Origin: Megamerina dolium
Lineage: Eukaryota > Arthropoda > Insecta > Diptera > Megamerinidae
DNA length: 64,000 bases
Reading direction: 5' to 3'
NCBI GenBank assembly: GCA_963854835.1
Contig: OY978530.1
Coordinates: forward strand, 25,442,637 to 25,506,636
The notes beneath the pieces are model-generated. The model saw only the letters and a list, made by a program, of their open reading frames with translations. It was not told the origin of the DNA and made no database searches. How positions within the stretch are numbered: position 1 is the first letter of the stretch; each line of letters opens with the position of its first letter. Made by a program: the position numbers and the translations under genes. Shown here in pieces: positions 24,650 to 36,449 of the stretch.

Positions 24650-24920
24650 TTTTCAGATGAATTCCAAATCTTTGTAAAAAAAAACTCGCGGAATCAACAT
24701 AAAACCATCAAGGAAAATGAAAATTCTAATCCTCTTAGATTTGTTCCAGAAAATTATTAAGGAAGTGCAACTGGCGTCCACCGATTCCAAAATTTTGTTC
24801 ACGGACAGTTCTTTTTTATATGCCCCGATTGCGAACAATTAAAGCAAAAAATGCTCTTGTCTCCTTGTGGTGATGACATCGTCGCGGTTTGCACCGAGCT
24901 GGTAGTAACGTCATGTACTC
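24650..24920 (-). pseudogene. Retrotransposon gag scrap with a CCHC zinc knuckle
   Basis: Minus-strand translation around 24801-24860 gives CFNCSQSGHIKKNCP, a perfect C-x2-C-x4-H-x4-C knuckle, preceded by VTTSSVQTATMSSPQGDKSI. Such knuckles occur in LTR-retrotransposon gag proteins (copia and gypsy). Nothing longer is preserved. Confidence 0.6.
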
Positions 24921-24999
24921 ATGGTTGCAAATACTTTTGTTGGTAATGGTTTATAAGTGTCAAAGCAGCTGGTAGTATATTATCCTAACCAAGATTGTT

Positions 25000-25228
25000 T
25001 CCATAAATACGCTTCGGCTAAGAAAGTGTTATATTCGGAACTCGCTGGTGGACGACGCAGAAGAGGCAGACCTAACCTCCGGTGAAAAGACCAAGTACTG
25101 TACAACTTGTAAACGCTTGGAATTTCTAACTGGCGCTAACTAGTGAAAGAAAAAGCTGGCTGTGGAAGCATGCTAGATTCAGTCTAAATCGATTTTCGAT
25201 TGTAATGGCCACATAAGTAAGTAAGTAA
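25000..25228 (+). mobile_element. LINE 'TAAG-tail' family, 3' end copy
   Basis: Matches the complement of 44105-44340 and 49458-49680. It encodes the degraded C-terminus (SELAGGRRRRGRPNLR-type Arg-rich block) and ends CACATAAGTAAGTAAGTAAGG. The tetranucleotide tail replaces poly(A). Confidence 0.85.
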
Positions 25229-25239
25229 GGTTATTTGCT

Positions 25240-26520
25240 ATACACCCAATAATAAAAAAGGGGAAGACTCCAGACCTTATTGATTTTGCAATCACTAAAG
25301 GATTGAAGAATGCACACCCCCGCGTGCATTCGTCTTCGGAGCTGTCGTCCCATCATTTTCCCACGATAATAACTCTTATCTCTGAAAAGTCTCATTAGGG
25401 AGGGGATATCTCGACTATAAGCAAACAGACTGTCTCAAGTATAAAATGTATATCACCTCACATCTTAATGTTAATATTTTTCTCAAATCAGAACAGGAAC
25501 ATAAGCTCAACTATTTCCGATCTAAGTGAAAATAGCCACACCCTACATTAAGCCATCAACTCGGCACGAACGTACCCCCAAGAAATTCTAGAGCTGCTCT
25601 CTGAAAAAATATCTATAAGGCGTGAATGGCAAAAGCATAGATCCCCATCTCTGAAAAAGAAGCTGAACCATTATACCAAAAAACGTCATTGTAAACGTAA
25701 CGTAAAAGGGAAAGAAAGCTGTAAATTTCATAAATATGTTGACTCTTTGTCCTACATAAACTCAAACTTGTCACTATGGCGAGCGACTAATTAACCATAA
25801 AGACCTATACTTGAATCCATCTCCCCAATGGTGATTGAGCAAGAAGTGATGTAGAAAAGGGAATTGCTTTCGCCAATCACCTACTGCAAGTGTTTGCCCC
25901 TACCGTGGATAGCCTCGACAAATGAGCCAACAGCTCCAAAGATAGCTGTAATGTATCGCATGTATATATTTATTGCAAAAATTCGAATCGGCTGCTTCCC
26001 GTAGGCAGGGAAATCTTCCCAAATAATCATGATCCCCTAAACTGGAAAATCGCACCTGAGCAACAGAAGCACACCACTATCGAACAAGTCCACTGCATTG
26101 TAAACGCTATACAAAACTTATGAATGAAGACATTGCTGTTCCGCAGTATTTCTAGATAAAACCCAGGTGTTTGATAAGGTCTGGGATGAAAGAATTCTGC
26201 ACAAATTAAAGATTATGTTACCTTCCTTTAAACATCCACATGTTAATGGAAAGCTTTCTTTCAGGTCGACAATTCGTGGTAAGACCTCAATTAAATACCC
26301 CATTCAAACTGGAATACCACAAGGCAGCATATTGGATCCCATTCTCTATATGTTATACACTGTTGATATGCCGACCCACGCCAATATATACTTTTGCAGT
26401 TGATATTATGACCTCATCCAGACCCGATATTGGTATCACAACTTCTCTGAGAACATGTAAATACACTCCAAGAATGGCTTGACTGCTGGAGAATAAAACT
26501 CAATTAGTCCAAATGTGTTC
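25240..26520 (+). pseudogene. Jockey-type LINE fragment, degenerate
   Basis: The endonuclease C-terminus is visible at 25258-25400 (KKGKTPDLIDFAITKGLK, SSELSSHHFP). A linker follows, then RT at about 26150-26480: FLDKTQVFDKVWDERILHKL, GIPQGSILDPILYMLYTVDM. The catalytic YADD region is destroyed at about 26400. Related to, but clearly diverged from, the element at 13.2-17.6 kb. Confidence 0.82.
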
Positions 26521-27460
26521 AAATTTAGTAATTTATCAATTTCATTTTCATCACTGGATTGAACGAACTGGATTCAAATTTGCCGCAATGTCTTTTTCGC
26601 AATTGGATTGAATAATTTTGCAGAATTATCAGGCACAAAAATGTTCCACGGTAAAGGATATATTCAAACCAATCATATACTGATGAAAAATAATCTGCAT
26701 CCTCACAACACACAAAAACAAAAATAATAGCTTTTTAAAAAAGTAAAGAAAGAATTTAACATGCATATTTAATTACAGGGTCAAATGACACCTATCCCTC
26801 TTTTTAAGTAATTGTACTATTTAGTTGAGCTTGAAACACTTCTATAAAATGTTAATGCTTTTAAATTGGTTTTGATGCATTTTTAATAAAAGTCACAAAA
26901 TACCAATTCAGAAGAATAAATGGTATAAGAATTACACTATGCCCCAATTTGAGGGCCGTTGTCTGAGGGGTAAACCAAATCAGTCTCAAACGATATCATT
27001 TGACTTCAGAAAAAAATCCCTAATCCATTTCTGCTCCATTACGTCTCAACTTTTTACAGTGGTTTAAAATTTGGTTTTTTCGATCAAAAGTAGCAACATA
27101 GAATTTGAAAAGGCATATCTAAAATTATATTTAGGATAGTTCTTGTTTTTGAACACCCGTATTCAAATTCAAAGTCTTCGACAAAAATATTCTCCAGAAA
27201 ATTTCACCAAGAGTCACCAAAGACAAATACTTATACGAGTTACAGGTTACATGTAAAAAACGAATTTAGGTTTTAAGTACTTTATTTTTAAAAATTTATT
27301 GCATCGTATGATAACTCCATGCCACAATTTAAGGGTCATTGTATCGAGGGTGAGCCAAACTAATCTCAACCGATAGCATTTGACAATAACAAAAGCCCTA
27401 ATACCTTTCTTTACAAATTATTTATTGCAATCTGTTGCACTAACATTCAGCAATAGATAT
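26521..27460. other. Non-coding stretch with a diverged direct repeat
   Basis: The block starting at 26941 (GCCCCAATTTGAGGGCCGTT) recurs in diverged form at 27321 (GCCACAATTTAAGGGTCATT), 380 bp later. Similarity continues for about 100 bp through AAACTAATCTCAACCGATAG. This looks like two old copies of a repeat unit. No reading frame. Confidence 0.6.
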
Positions 27461-27469
27461 ATGGCTAAA

Positions 27470-28480
27470 CACGTATGCTTAGAATACAACCACTTCATAA
27501 TTGTTGGTCGTTAGCATAGGAGATCTTTTGCAGATTTTCTCTGGCATTTAAATCTAATATTAGTGGGTTGGAATAGATTTAGAGTTTTAAATTGTACGAT
27601 ATAGCATGCTCCTTTATTTCTTGGAAAACTGTGGGAATTTTGATGTCACGATGGATTATATTGTTTGTGATATCGTAAGGCGCATTTACAATCAACCTTA
27701 GGGTCTTTGATTGGAACCTTTGCAGTATTTCAATAGCCCAGCTCATCAGTGAGCTTGTTCAGCCCTCTTTGGTGAGTCCCTCAGTCGATGGTAAATCGTA
27801 TTGTAGAGTAGGTAAAGCATTGCCTAATGCCTTGGGTTACCAGCTCGACTTTCATGGAAATCAGATTTTTCTTGGCCCTGCTGTACGAAGAAATATCGGG
27901 TGTTAAGATACGACTTGATGAATAAATAGTAGTTAATTGGGAGTAAAGTTTTAATTTTGTAAAGCTAGACATCGTGCCTAATGCGATCAAATGTTTGTGG
28001 GTGTGGTTTCGAAGAATGCCGCTGTGCAATATTTTTTCTATTCAAATGCAGTATGGATATATTCAATAGTGCTATGAACCTGTTTAATTGTGCTGTGTTT
28101 TACCCTAAATCCGAATTAATGGATAGCGATTAGCTTTCGATCTTTAATCATTGGCAATCGTCTTATGAAAAAAAGATTTTCGATGTATTTAGAAGAGATC
28201 GGTAAAGGCTAATGGGACGATACGACTCAACTTTGTGAACGCTTTTGTCGGTTTTATGTCATTTCTATTTTGAAATACTTTCTATTGCGGAGGTACGAGA
28301 CCAGATGTTATTATATTATTGAATAAGTAAGTCAGGAATGTTATTCCTTCATCATTCAACTTATAGCCGTTTTGCTGTGACTAGGTCATATCCGGGGTTT
28401 TTTATGTTTAATTTATCGATAGCTACTTTCACTTTCACTTCAGATTTAGAAAATTTTCTTATGGGTGGGTCCATCTGATG
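27470..28480 (-). pseudogene. Jockey-type LINE fragment (RT region), degenerate
   Basis: The minus-strand translation shows fragments of RT-like sequence in several frames (FFETTPTNI, KLKLYSQLTTIYSSSR, SRAGNPRH-AMLYLLYNT, corresponding to the KAFDKVWHDGL...GVPQGS...YLLY order). It lies next to the duplicated region at 28.5-29.5 kb, which appears to come from the same kind of element. Confidence 0.6.
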
Positions 28481-28551
28481 GGTATGATTCAACACAGTTT
28501 TCACTCTTTCTGTTATATTGAATGGGGGACCAAAATTCATGCGAGGTATAT

Positions 28552-29492
28552 ACTATTTTTAAGTGCCTGAGAAATGTGCCTATTCTTTCAAGGTCACCTT
28601 TGGCCCATTCGTTATATTCCGTTCGTATGGCAGATTGGGACAGCGTGGGTCTCTTTAGATTGCTAGTTGCTTTGCAGAGAGACTATTCTGTAGCAGCTGC
28701 CTCATACTGAGATAATCATGGAGCTGAGTGTTTCGTTAATGGTAAAGTATCTCTTTGAATTCTTTTGTAAGCGCGTTTTGTTTTTTCTTATATCCAGGGT
28801 GTTTTGTTTGTTGCCACTTTTTTGAATTTCGCTTTTCTCTCAACTTTTCCTTCTCCACTTTGGAAATGTTCAGATTTTTGTTCAATCAGGGGGGAGTAAA
28901 GTTCCAAGCTGATTGTTGCAGGCAATTAGTTCTACGATTATAAAAACAGAATTTGATGGGTTGGTCTGTAAAATTGTTATTAAACTCTACCACACGGAAG
29001 AGTGGTCAGATACATTTCAAAACTATTTTTAAGTGCCTGGCAAATGTGCTCGTTCTTTCAAGGTCACCTTTGGCCCATTCGTTATATTCCGTTCGTATGG
29101 CAGATTGGAATAACGTGGCTTTCTTTAGATTGCTAGTTGCTTTGCAGAGAAATTATTCTGTAGCAGATGTCTCATACTATGATAATCATGGAGCTGGGTG
29201 TTTCGTTAATGGTAAAGTATCTCTTTGAATTTTTTTGTAAGCGCGTTTAGTTTTTTCTTATATCCAGGGTATTTTGTTTGTTGCCACTTTTTTTGCATTT
29301 CGCTTTTCTCTCAACTTTTCCTTCACCACTTTGGAAATGTGCATAGATTTTCGTTCAATCAGGGGCGAGTAAAGTTCCAAGCTGATTGTTGCAGTCAATT
29401 AGTTCTACGATTATAAAAACAGAATTTGATGGGTTGGTCTGCAAAATTGTTATTAAACTCTACCAAACGGGAGAATGGTCAGATACATTTCA
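28552..29492. repeat. Tandem duplication, two units of about 470 bp
   Basis: Unit 1 starts ACTATTTTTAAGTGCCTGAG (28553) and unit 2 ACTATTTTTAAGTGCCTGGC (29023). They are about 95% alike throughout, with the same order of landmarks (CAAGGTCACCTTTGGCCC, CTTATATCCAGGGT, GATTATAAAAACAG). The minus-strand translation gives IRTEYNEWAKGDLER, similar to the linker between endonuclease and RT of LINEs. So a piece of a dead LINE was duplicated in tandem after insertion. Confidence 0.88.
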
Positions 29493-30130
29493 AAACATGG
29501 GATACATTTAATATCATGATCTCTAATGATTTTAGCCACACAGAAATAATCAAATCGGTGGTTACAAATTTCGTTTTCCTGCCGCCGACAGCGTTTCGTC
29601 TAGTACAAGTTATGTGGGCAAAATTATTTTTAGTTATGTATGTCACATTCTTTTATCCCTTTCTACACCAAAGTTGTTTCTAAGTAGCTTCGATATTTGC
29701 GACCTGGTTGATTAAGTAGACTTAATCAATTTTATTTCATGCCTTATATACTTATATACTTATACTTAGTGTAATTATAAAATTTATTCATATGCATTTT
29801 AAGAAACAGTCTCCACATTGTTTGTATTACTTTAAATGAAATTTAATCGGACACAGTAGGCCAGTATCTTTTCGTTGAAATAACTGACTTTCAAATTTTC
29901 CTATATTTATGCCAATGTTTCAACAATAACTTCCAGAAATAATCCTATTCACACTTTTTTATGCTTGTAATGATGACTTCTTGTTAAAATAACATCACAT
30001 AATATGTAATGTAACGGTAGGCTCAGTCACTTCATACTTATTGCAAAATAACACATTTAATTGATATTGTAAGACAGATTGTTGATGTTAGTTAGTTTAA
30101 ATTACTAAAAACTATTAGAAAAGCCAACAA
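29493..30130. other. Spacer without recognised content
   Basis: AT-rich, no meaningful frame, no terminal repeats. Confidence 0.5.
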
Positions 30131-30300
30131 TAAATCAAGGTCCGTTGAAAAACGGGCAAATATAGTAATTTTAAAGTAAATAGGTAAAGCCTACAATGAA
30201 ATCGCCAAAATATTAAAAGTTTCAAAAGATTCGGAAAGTATCAACGGTCTAGCGACGATTGTGAGTAAGAAGAATGATGGGACGAATTTCGGCAAGAAAA
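30131..30300 (+). pseudogene. Tc1-type transposase N-terminal scrap
   Basis: Translation gives SVEKRANIVILK then IGKAYNEIAKILKVSKDS, a typical Tc1-type helix-turn-helix start with one stop. It is followed by SKKNDGTNFGKKT. No DDE domain of this family follows. Confidence 0.65.
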
Positions 30301-30439
30301 CCGCTTCTGTGGGCAGAGAATAAGAAAAATAAAAGCCGTAAATAAAACACACTGCTGTTCAAAATTTCGATTGGGTGCTTTAACACAGCGTTTGGATGAT
30401 TTACGTATCGAAATTTCTTCAGCGATTAGGCTCTTTTCT

Positions 30440-30700
30440 TGTTTCGGCAATGTGAATTGGCCACCAAGATCGTGTGACTTATTACCGTTGGACTTTTTTT
30501 GTGGCTACACAAAGGATCATGTTTAAGTAGATAATCCTCAAACTCTTACCGCTATGAAAACAAACATCTGTCAAGTTATGGCTGAGATATTGCTCGATAT
30601 GTGCCGGAGAGTCATCGAAAATACCTCAGAAGAATCAACTACCAAACATTATACAATATTTGTTGGGCCACTTCGCCAATATACGCATTTATCATACACA
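30440..30700 (+). pseudogene. Mariner-type transposase 3' scrap (M1/M2 related)
   Basis: AATTGGCCACCAAGATCGTGTGAC at 30453 corresponds to the WPPRSCDL catalytic block. It is followed by a PLDFF-like sequence and, at 30551-30640, KTNICQVMAEILLDMCRRVI. Divergence from M1 is considerable, so this is another family or an old copy. Confidence 0.75.
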
Positions 30701-30916
30701 TGTGAATTAAACATTTTTGTAACAATAGCAGTAACGTTAATTAAATCGAATTGAATACCTTCGTACACAATAAGTTAGGTAAGTAACCCTCTTTCATTAT
30801 AACATACAATAACTTAGTCGCTTTATGGCAACAAAATAAATAGCATTGTTCTTTATAATAATAAATTTTGTAAGCATTTTTGTTTTTTTTATTGTTTTTT
30901 TTTTATTCGTCAACAT
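30701..30916 (+). repeat. Probable BEL/Pao long terminal repeat (5' LTR)
   Basis: Sequence from TGTGAATTAAAC to TTCGTCAACA, i.e. TG...CA boundaries. It is directly followed by TAATTTGGCGACCGTGACAC, a typical BEL/Pao primer-binding-site context. The left boundary is inferred only. No second LTR was found. Confidence 0.5.
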
Positions 30917-32820
30917 AATTTGGCGACCGTGACACATGGAGTGTTTCTATTAAAAATTAAAAATTAATAATAAAAAAAAGGCATTATGTTGTAGCAAACG
31001 TTTTAAAAGTTTGCTATATATACAATATTTTTTTCGTCGATTCGCTATATCAGTTGCTGGGCTGACACCAATTTTTTGCGATTCTTCCAGCCCTGTTGTA
31101 TAACACTAAGTCCAAAAAGACTGTGACTCTCAATGTGCATTCTGCATTATAACAGAATTTTAAAACAATTTGCTACATTATTTTCGTCGCTTCGTTGTAT
31201 CAGTGGCTGCGTGTTGACGTCATCACAGTTTCATCATAGCTATCATCGTTACATTAGATTCGGCCATCGCCGATTTGCTGCCCCATACTGCGCGAATATC
31301 AACATCGTTGCGTTGCGTTGGAGTCACAATAGTTTTGTCGCGCCGCTGCCACTGCAGTAACTAGGTAGGACGCTTCGGTTCGCTGTCAACTTCTGCCCTC
31401 TCAGAAGGCAGTTCGCATTCCGTTACATTTGGTGATTGCTTTAACTGCATTTTACCGTTGCTGAACTTGCAAAACTTGCAGAATTCTCATCGCCAGCGCT
31501 TTACGGTTCTGAACACGTATGTTCACCCAAGAGTTATCCTTTTTTTTATTATTCAACACATACTGTGCCCAACTTTTTTTTTTAGTTTTTGTTATTGGTA
31601 CCTTTGTTGTTACTAATTTTTCTACATTCTCGCGTTCCAACTTGTTCTTTTGTGGAAAATATGGCAACAACAGAAGATCAACACTCAGATGGACAATCTC
31701 TATATGAGTCATAACCCCTAAATAGAGAACTTTCCATTTTAATTGACAGCATTACTTTTATGAAATACAAAGTTGCATTGAATGGTTATCACGTCGATTC
31801 AACTGTTTTGAAGTCTCGTTTGGAAGTTATAAAATGAAACTTTAAACAATTAGTGAATGTTCAATAACAAATTGAGAAATTGAATCAGCATGACACAATC
31901 ATTGCTAAGGCTAAAATTTTGTCTAACTTTAAGCGTCGTAATACAATAATGAACAGTACTCTTTTGAGCTCTCCTTATCAGTGCATCGTAACCGATTACC
32001 ACATTTAAAATTGCCAGAGCCTAATGAAAAATATTCAGACTATAAAATATGTATTCGAAAATTGAAGCATATGGTACATGACGATGCCACAATTTCGGTT
32101 GTTGGAAAATTCACGTATCTACCAAATTGTACTGGACCGGTGTTAGCTGTTGTTCAACCTTTTGAAAGTACCCTAAAGTACTTGTTCACAAGAACATTAC
32201 GATAATAATGTTCTAAACTTTCTCGACTACATAACATCATTTTTAGCTTACCCATTATTTCAAAAAGCGATCCGGGCCAACTACGAAACCTAAGCGATAC
32301 TCTCTTCGCCGTTCGTGCATCATTATAGTCATTGGGATCAGAGGTGGATGTTATGAACTCAATATTAATTCATATTGTCCTTTCAAAGATGAAAATTATA
32401 AATCATTGCCAATGTGGGATCACTGCTATGACATTTTGAGCAATCGTTGTCAGCTGCTAGAAAGTTCAGTAAAGAAGATGAATACAAATGAAAGGCAACA
32501 TGAAAATAATCAAAAGGGATATCGGAACAAATTCGCGAATACATTCGTCATGGTACAATCAAATTGTAATTATTGCAACAAAACAGAACATTCACTGGCA
32601 AACTGTTCATTATTATTGTTACCAGTATCGCAGCGGCTCGACTTCATAAAACGCTTATCTCTTTGCATAATTTGTCTACGTAAAGGTCATATTGTGTCAA
32701 AATGACGTGTGTGTAAGTCATTTCATCATTCTCATTTACACCTATGGTATTTTATGCTAAAAATTCTTCGCCGAGTCAAATAGCTTTGCCACAGAAATTA
32801 TCAGAACAAGGCAAAACAAT
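30917..32820 (+). pseudogene. BEL/Pao leader and gag, degenerate
   Basis: The primer-binding site region TTGGCGACCGTGAC is at 30921-30936. After a long leader an ORF starts MATTEDQHSDGQSLYES at 31661, then breaks. Knuckles near 32575-32700 read CNYCNKTEHSLANC and SLCIICLRKGHIVSK, the paired CCHC arrangement of BEL/Pao gag. The element is cut off at about 32820, where an R1-clade LINE begins. Pol is absent here; a BEL/Pao pol piece lies at 46.5-49.45 kb. Confidence 0.7.
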
Positions 32821-35140
32821 TTGTGAAGCAAAGCTGCCATATGAGCCTGTGGGGGCAACTCCCTCCAAGACAAGCCACTCACTGGAAAAAGACACTATAC
32901 GGGGCGAAGATCTGTGGAATTAATTTTTACAGCTGCTACATTCCGCCGAGTGTGACGCATGTCCACTACGAAAGGATCCTGGACGAGCTAGTGGATAACA
33001 CTCGAAATACTACGCCAAACGTGATAGCAGGCGACTTCAATGCATGGGCCGAGGAATGGGGCAGCATTTATACAAACAGACGGGGAGATGCTCTGCTTAA
33101 GGCGTTCTCCGTGCTAGACGCGATGTTGCTCATTACCGGCGGAAAGAATACCTCCGAGAAGAACGGTCGCGGATCAATAATTGACATTACGTTCGTCAGC
33201 GGTGCACTGGTGCGAACAGAAAGTTGGCAGGTGTGCGATTTTTACACACATAGTGAACATCTTGCTATTATGATGGAACTCGGCAAGCATGCACAGATTC
33301 GAGGGAGCCTGCAAAAGACGCAGACCAAAGGGTGGAAGGTGGAAACGCTACAAGACTGTGTGAATGCTTCAAGAAAAAACACAAGGTGTTTAAGAAGGCG
33401 ATAAAAAGAAGCGTCTTCGTGCTTTAAAGAACTTTGTGGAAAAGTCGACGACAACCCGTGGGGTGACGCGTACAAAATAGTCATGATGAAGGTCAAAGGT
33501 GGTAGAGGCCAAGCACCAACCTGCCCTATTCTCCTAGAAGTGGTGGTGAAAACGCTTTTCCCGGAGCAAGATCCACAACCAAGTACAGTAACACCCGCAG
33601 TACAGGAAGCAGTGCTAATCGATGAGGCGGAGATGCTCGGTAATACAAAGGCGCCTGGACTTGATGGTATCCCAAACAAGGCGCTTAAGATCGCCGTTAA
33701 ACATAATACGAAGGTTTTCGCTAAGCTTTATACGCGTCGCTTGAATGAAGGGTTTTTTCCGAAAGTGTGGAGCGTCTAGACCTACTTCAGAAACCGAATA
33801 AACCGGCAGGTGAGCCGAGTGCGTATCGACCACTATGCATGATCGACACGATGGCCAATATACGGGAGAGGCTGATCTGCACACGTCTGAAGCATCATCT
33901 AGAAGGTGAGTCGCCTGGCTTGTCTGCGAACCAATTTGGCTTTAGGAGACATAGATCCACCATAGATGCAGTTGGAAAATTAGCGTGCAAGGCGATAGAG
34001 GGCGTCAGATGGATCATGGCGACAAAAAATATTGCGCTGTTGTCACATTTGATGTGCAAAATGCTTTCAACTCGGCATATTGACCGCATATCATGAAGGC
34101 GCTGGAGGCGAAGAAAACACCTGTGTATCTGCTGCGGATAATAAATAGCTATCTGTCTGACAGACTGTTATTATATGATACCGATGAAGGTCCCAAAAGC
34201 TTTGTTGTGACGGGCGGAGTACCGCAGGGCTCCGTACTGGGCCCGTTGTTATGGAATGTGTTGTACGATGGGGTGTTACACCTCTCGCTGCCAAAGGAAG
34301 CTCAGATATTGGGTATGAAAACAGAGGCGGTCCTTATTTCGAGCAGGAAAAAAATGGAAACAATCACCCTGAACATTGACGGCTATAATGTTCCAACGCA
34401 ATCGTCACTGAGGTACCTTGGTGTGATGATTGACGCGAGACTCAATTTCAAGGCTCATATTGAAAAGGCATAGAGCAAAGCGGCTGCAGTGACAACGGCC
34501 CTGACGAGAATCATGGCGAATATTGGCGGCCCTAGCCAGAGTAGGAGAGCACTCCTGCCAAAAGTAAGCCAGTCGGTATTGATGTATGCGGCACCAATAT
34601 GGGGAAGAGCCCTGCGTCAAAAAACATATAAAAGGCGAAAGCAGTTTTTAGGCTTAGCGGCATTAGAGATGCCTGCGATTTTAGAACTGTGTCGCACGAG
34701 GCGGTCGGTGTTATATCTGGCATTATGCCGCCAGAGATAATGGCTTCAGAGCTGAGCAGAGTCTACAACAGAGCAAAAAGCATGAATAGGCGACTATTGG
34801 TGTGGGCTAAGATGAAGGAATGGTCCGCAATAGAGCTCCAGCAGCTCAGGACGAAAGAAAGGCAGCGTAGAAGTAGAAATATACATGTAACGGATGAATA
34901 ACCCTGTAGGGCGTGTGTGAAGACCCGGCGGTCCCGCAGGGCCTAAAAAAACACAAGCTACAGAAGTCGGAGTAAAGGGTTTAGTACGTAGGCGTACTGG
35001 TTCGCAAGTCCAGCATAGTAAGATAATACTGACTAGGCGTGGTCCCAAATGAGGTGTATCCTTAGCGGCAGTATGAATCGTAAATGCCGTCTATGGCTGA
35101 CGGTATCTATGACAGATTCCCCCTTTGAAAAAGAAAGCAC
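32821..35140 (+). mobile_element. R1-clade LINE copy 2, internally deleted
   Basis: Same family as 4961-6050, shown by nearly identical RT C-terminal sequence (TRIMANIGGPSQSRRALL) and 3' UTR (GTTTAGTACGTAGGCGTACT). It starts within the endonuclease. The 3' end runs into (CA)n at 35140-35175, as copy 1 does. Confidence 0.9.
32823..34901 (+). pseudogene. R1-clade ORF2 (endonuclease + RT), disrupted
   Basis: Endonuclease: YIPPSVTHVHYERILDELV, VIAGDFNAWAEEWGS, IIDITFVSGALV and HSEHLAIMMEL. RT: NTKAPGLDGIPNKALKIAV, KPNKPAGEPSAYRPLCMID, LSANQFGFRRHRSTIDAV, GVPQGSVLGPLLWNVLYDGV. A deletion then joins LSLPKEAQ directly to ILGMKTEAVLISS, removing the catalytic FADD segment. Another deletion joins MNRRL to LVWAKMKEW and removes the C-terminal CCHC seen in copy 1. 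Several frameshifts occur too. Confidence 0.9.
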
Positions 35141-35176
35141 ATACCACACACACACACACACACACACCCACACACA
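35140..35176. repeat. (CA)n microsatellite between LINE copy 2 and mariner M1 copy 2
   Basis: CACACA run directly following the LINE's AAAGAAAGCACATAC end. Confidence 0.9.
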
Positions 35177-35652
35177 TTATCCATTATCCATTTTGCGGTT
35201 TCAAAAGTAAATGTAAATAAAACACATATAACGTTTGAACGTTGACATTATGTGTAAAATACTACATCATTTAAATGACCACCACTCGAATTGTTGCAAG
35301 CATCGATTCTTTTGAGGTAATTTTCGACCACTTTTTGACACATATTGGGCGGTATATCAGCCATAACGTGACGAATGTTGGTTTTTAGGTGCTCAAGAGT
35401 TAAAGGTTTATCTGCATAAACACGGTCTTTCGCGTAGCCCCACAAAAAAAAGTCAAGCGGTGTCACATCGCATGATCTTGGTGACCACTTGATATCGCCA
35501 CTACGAGAAATTACGCGGCCAGAAAATTTCTCTTGCAATAAAGCCATATTCGCTCGAGTTGTGTGGCATGTGGCACCGTGTTGTTGAAACCACATATTCT
35601 CTAAGTCGTATTCTTCAATAGCAGGCAAAAAAAAGTCGGTTATCATATGACC
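35177..35652 (-). mobile_element. Mariner-type element M1 copy 2, 3' half only
   Basis: It contains the M1 terminus (ATCCATTTTGCGGTTTCAAA) at 35183-35210. On the minus strand it carries the last 132 codons of the transposase (MITDFFLPAIEEYDLENMW to LNDVVFYT), with QQHGATCH, so the second catalytic Asp is changed to His. It ends abruptly at about 35652, where sequence of the TAAG-tail LINE begins. Confidence 0.9.
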
Positions 35653-36010
35653 ATGTCAATATCGTAGGAATAAGCTAACAGCATGGCACTTTTGTTGAAG
35701 ATAGTGCCATTACGTCGTAGATCAGCAGCTCTTATTATTTTCTCCATAATAAGATTGAAGAAGTCGCACGATAACGAATCACCTTGTCTGAAACCCCGTT
35801 CGGTAATAAACGGTGTGGAGAGGTCATTCCCAATTTTCACTGCACAACGGGAGTTATGGAGTGTCATTCTACAAAGTTGAATGAGCTTTGCAGGAATACC
35901 GAACTCAGTTTTGTTTTTTTGCATACTTGTAATCACACGCCTGCTTTTACTTATCGGATTTTTGAATTTTGATTTTTTTTTTGCGCAAACATGTCGGTGA
36001 GACATAGTAC
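35653..36010 (-). pseudogene. TAAG-tail LINE RT fragment
   Basis: Minus-strand translation: KTEFGIPAKLIQLCRMTLHN, GFRQGDSLSCDFFNLIMEKI, AADLRRNGTIFNKSAMLLAY, then SYDID where other copies have ADDID. Same family as 44105-45085. It is truncated on both sides; the left side joins mariner M1 copy 2. Confidence 0.85.
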
Positions 36011-36449
36011 CGACAACTTTCATCTTACTGATGGACATTCTTTATATACGTTCTGAATAATTTTAAGTTGGTCAACCAACATCTATGAGCAAATGTAACC
36101 GCAAACTCAATTTTTTAAAAGCAACAGTTCTTGCTCTCAGTCTAAGCAACGGATTGCATTGACATCGCAAGAATTGAGCTCTAACCCTACAACTATCAGT
36201 GCATCGACGCAACGGAAGCTGCCGATTTCAACAAAAGTCACAGATCCTGTGCCTAAACAGTACCAAACTCGGTTAAAATCGTCAAGTGCCCAACAAGCGA
36301 ATATATAAAACCAATTGGATTAGTCGTTGCCAAGATCTCCGAACATAAATTTACTTATTAATAACCGAACAGACAGAATAGAATCTTAAATCGCTTCAAA
36401 CATACAATATAATGTTGAATTAACAACAGTAGCTGCAAATTTAACCAAT
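36011..36449. other. Spacer, possibly gypsy leader
   Basis: No frame recognised. It may be 5' sequence of the following Ty3/gypsy element, but no LTR boundary is visible. Confidence 0.4.
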
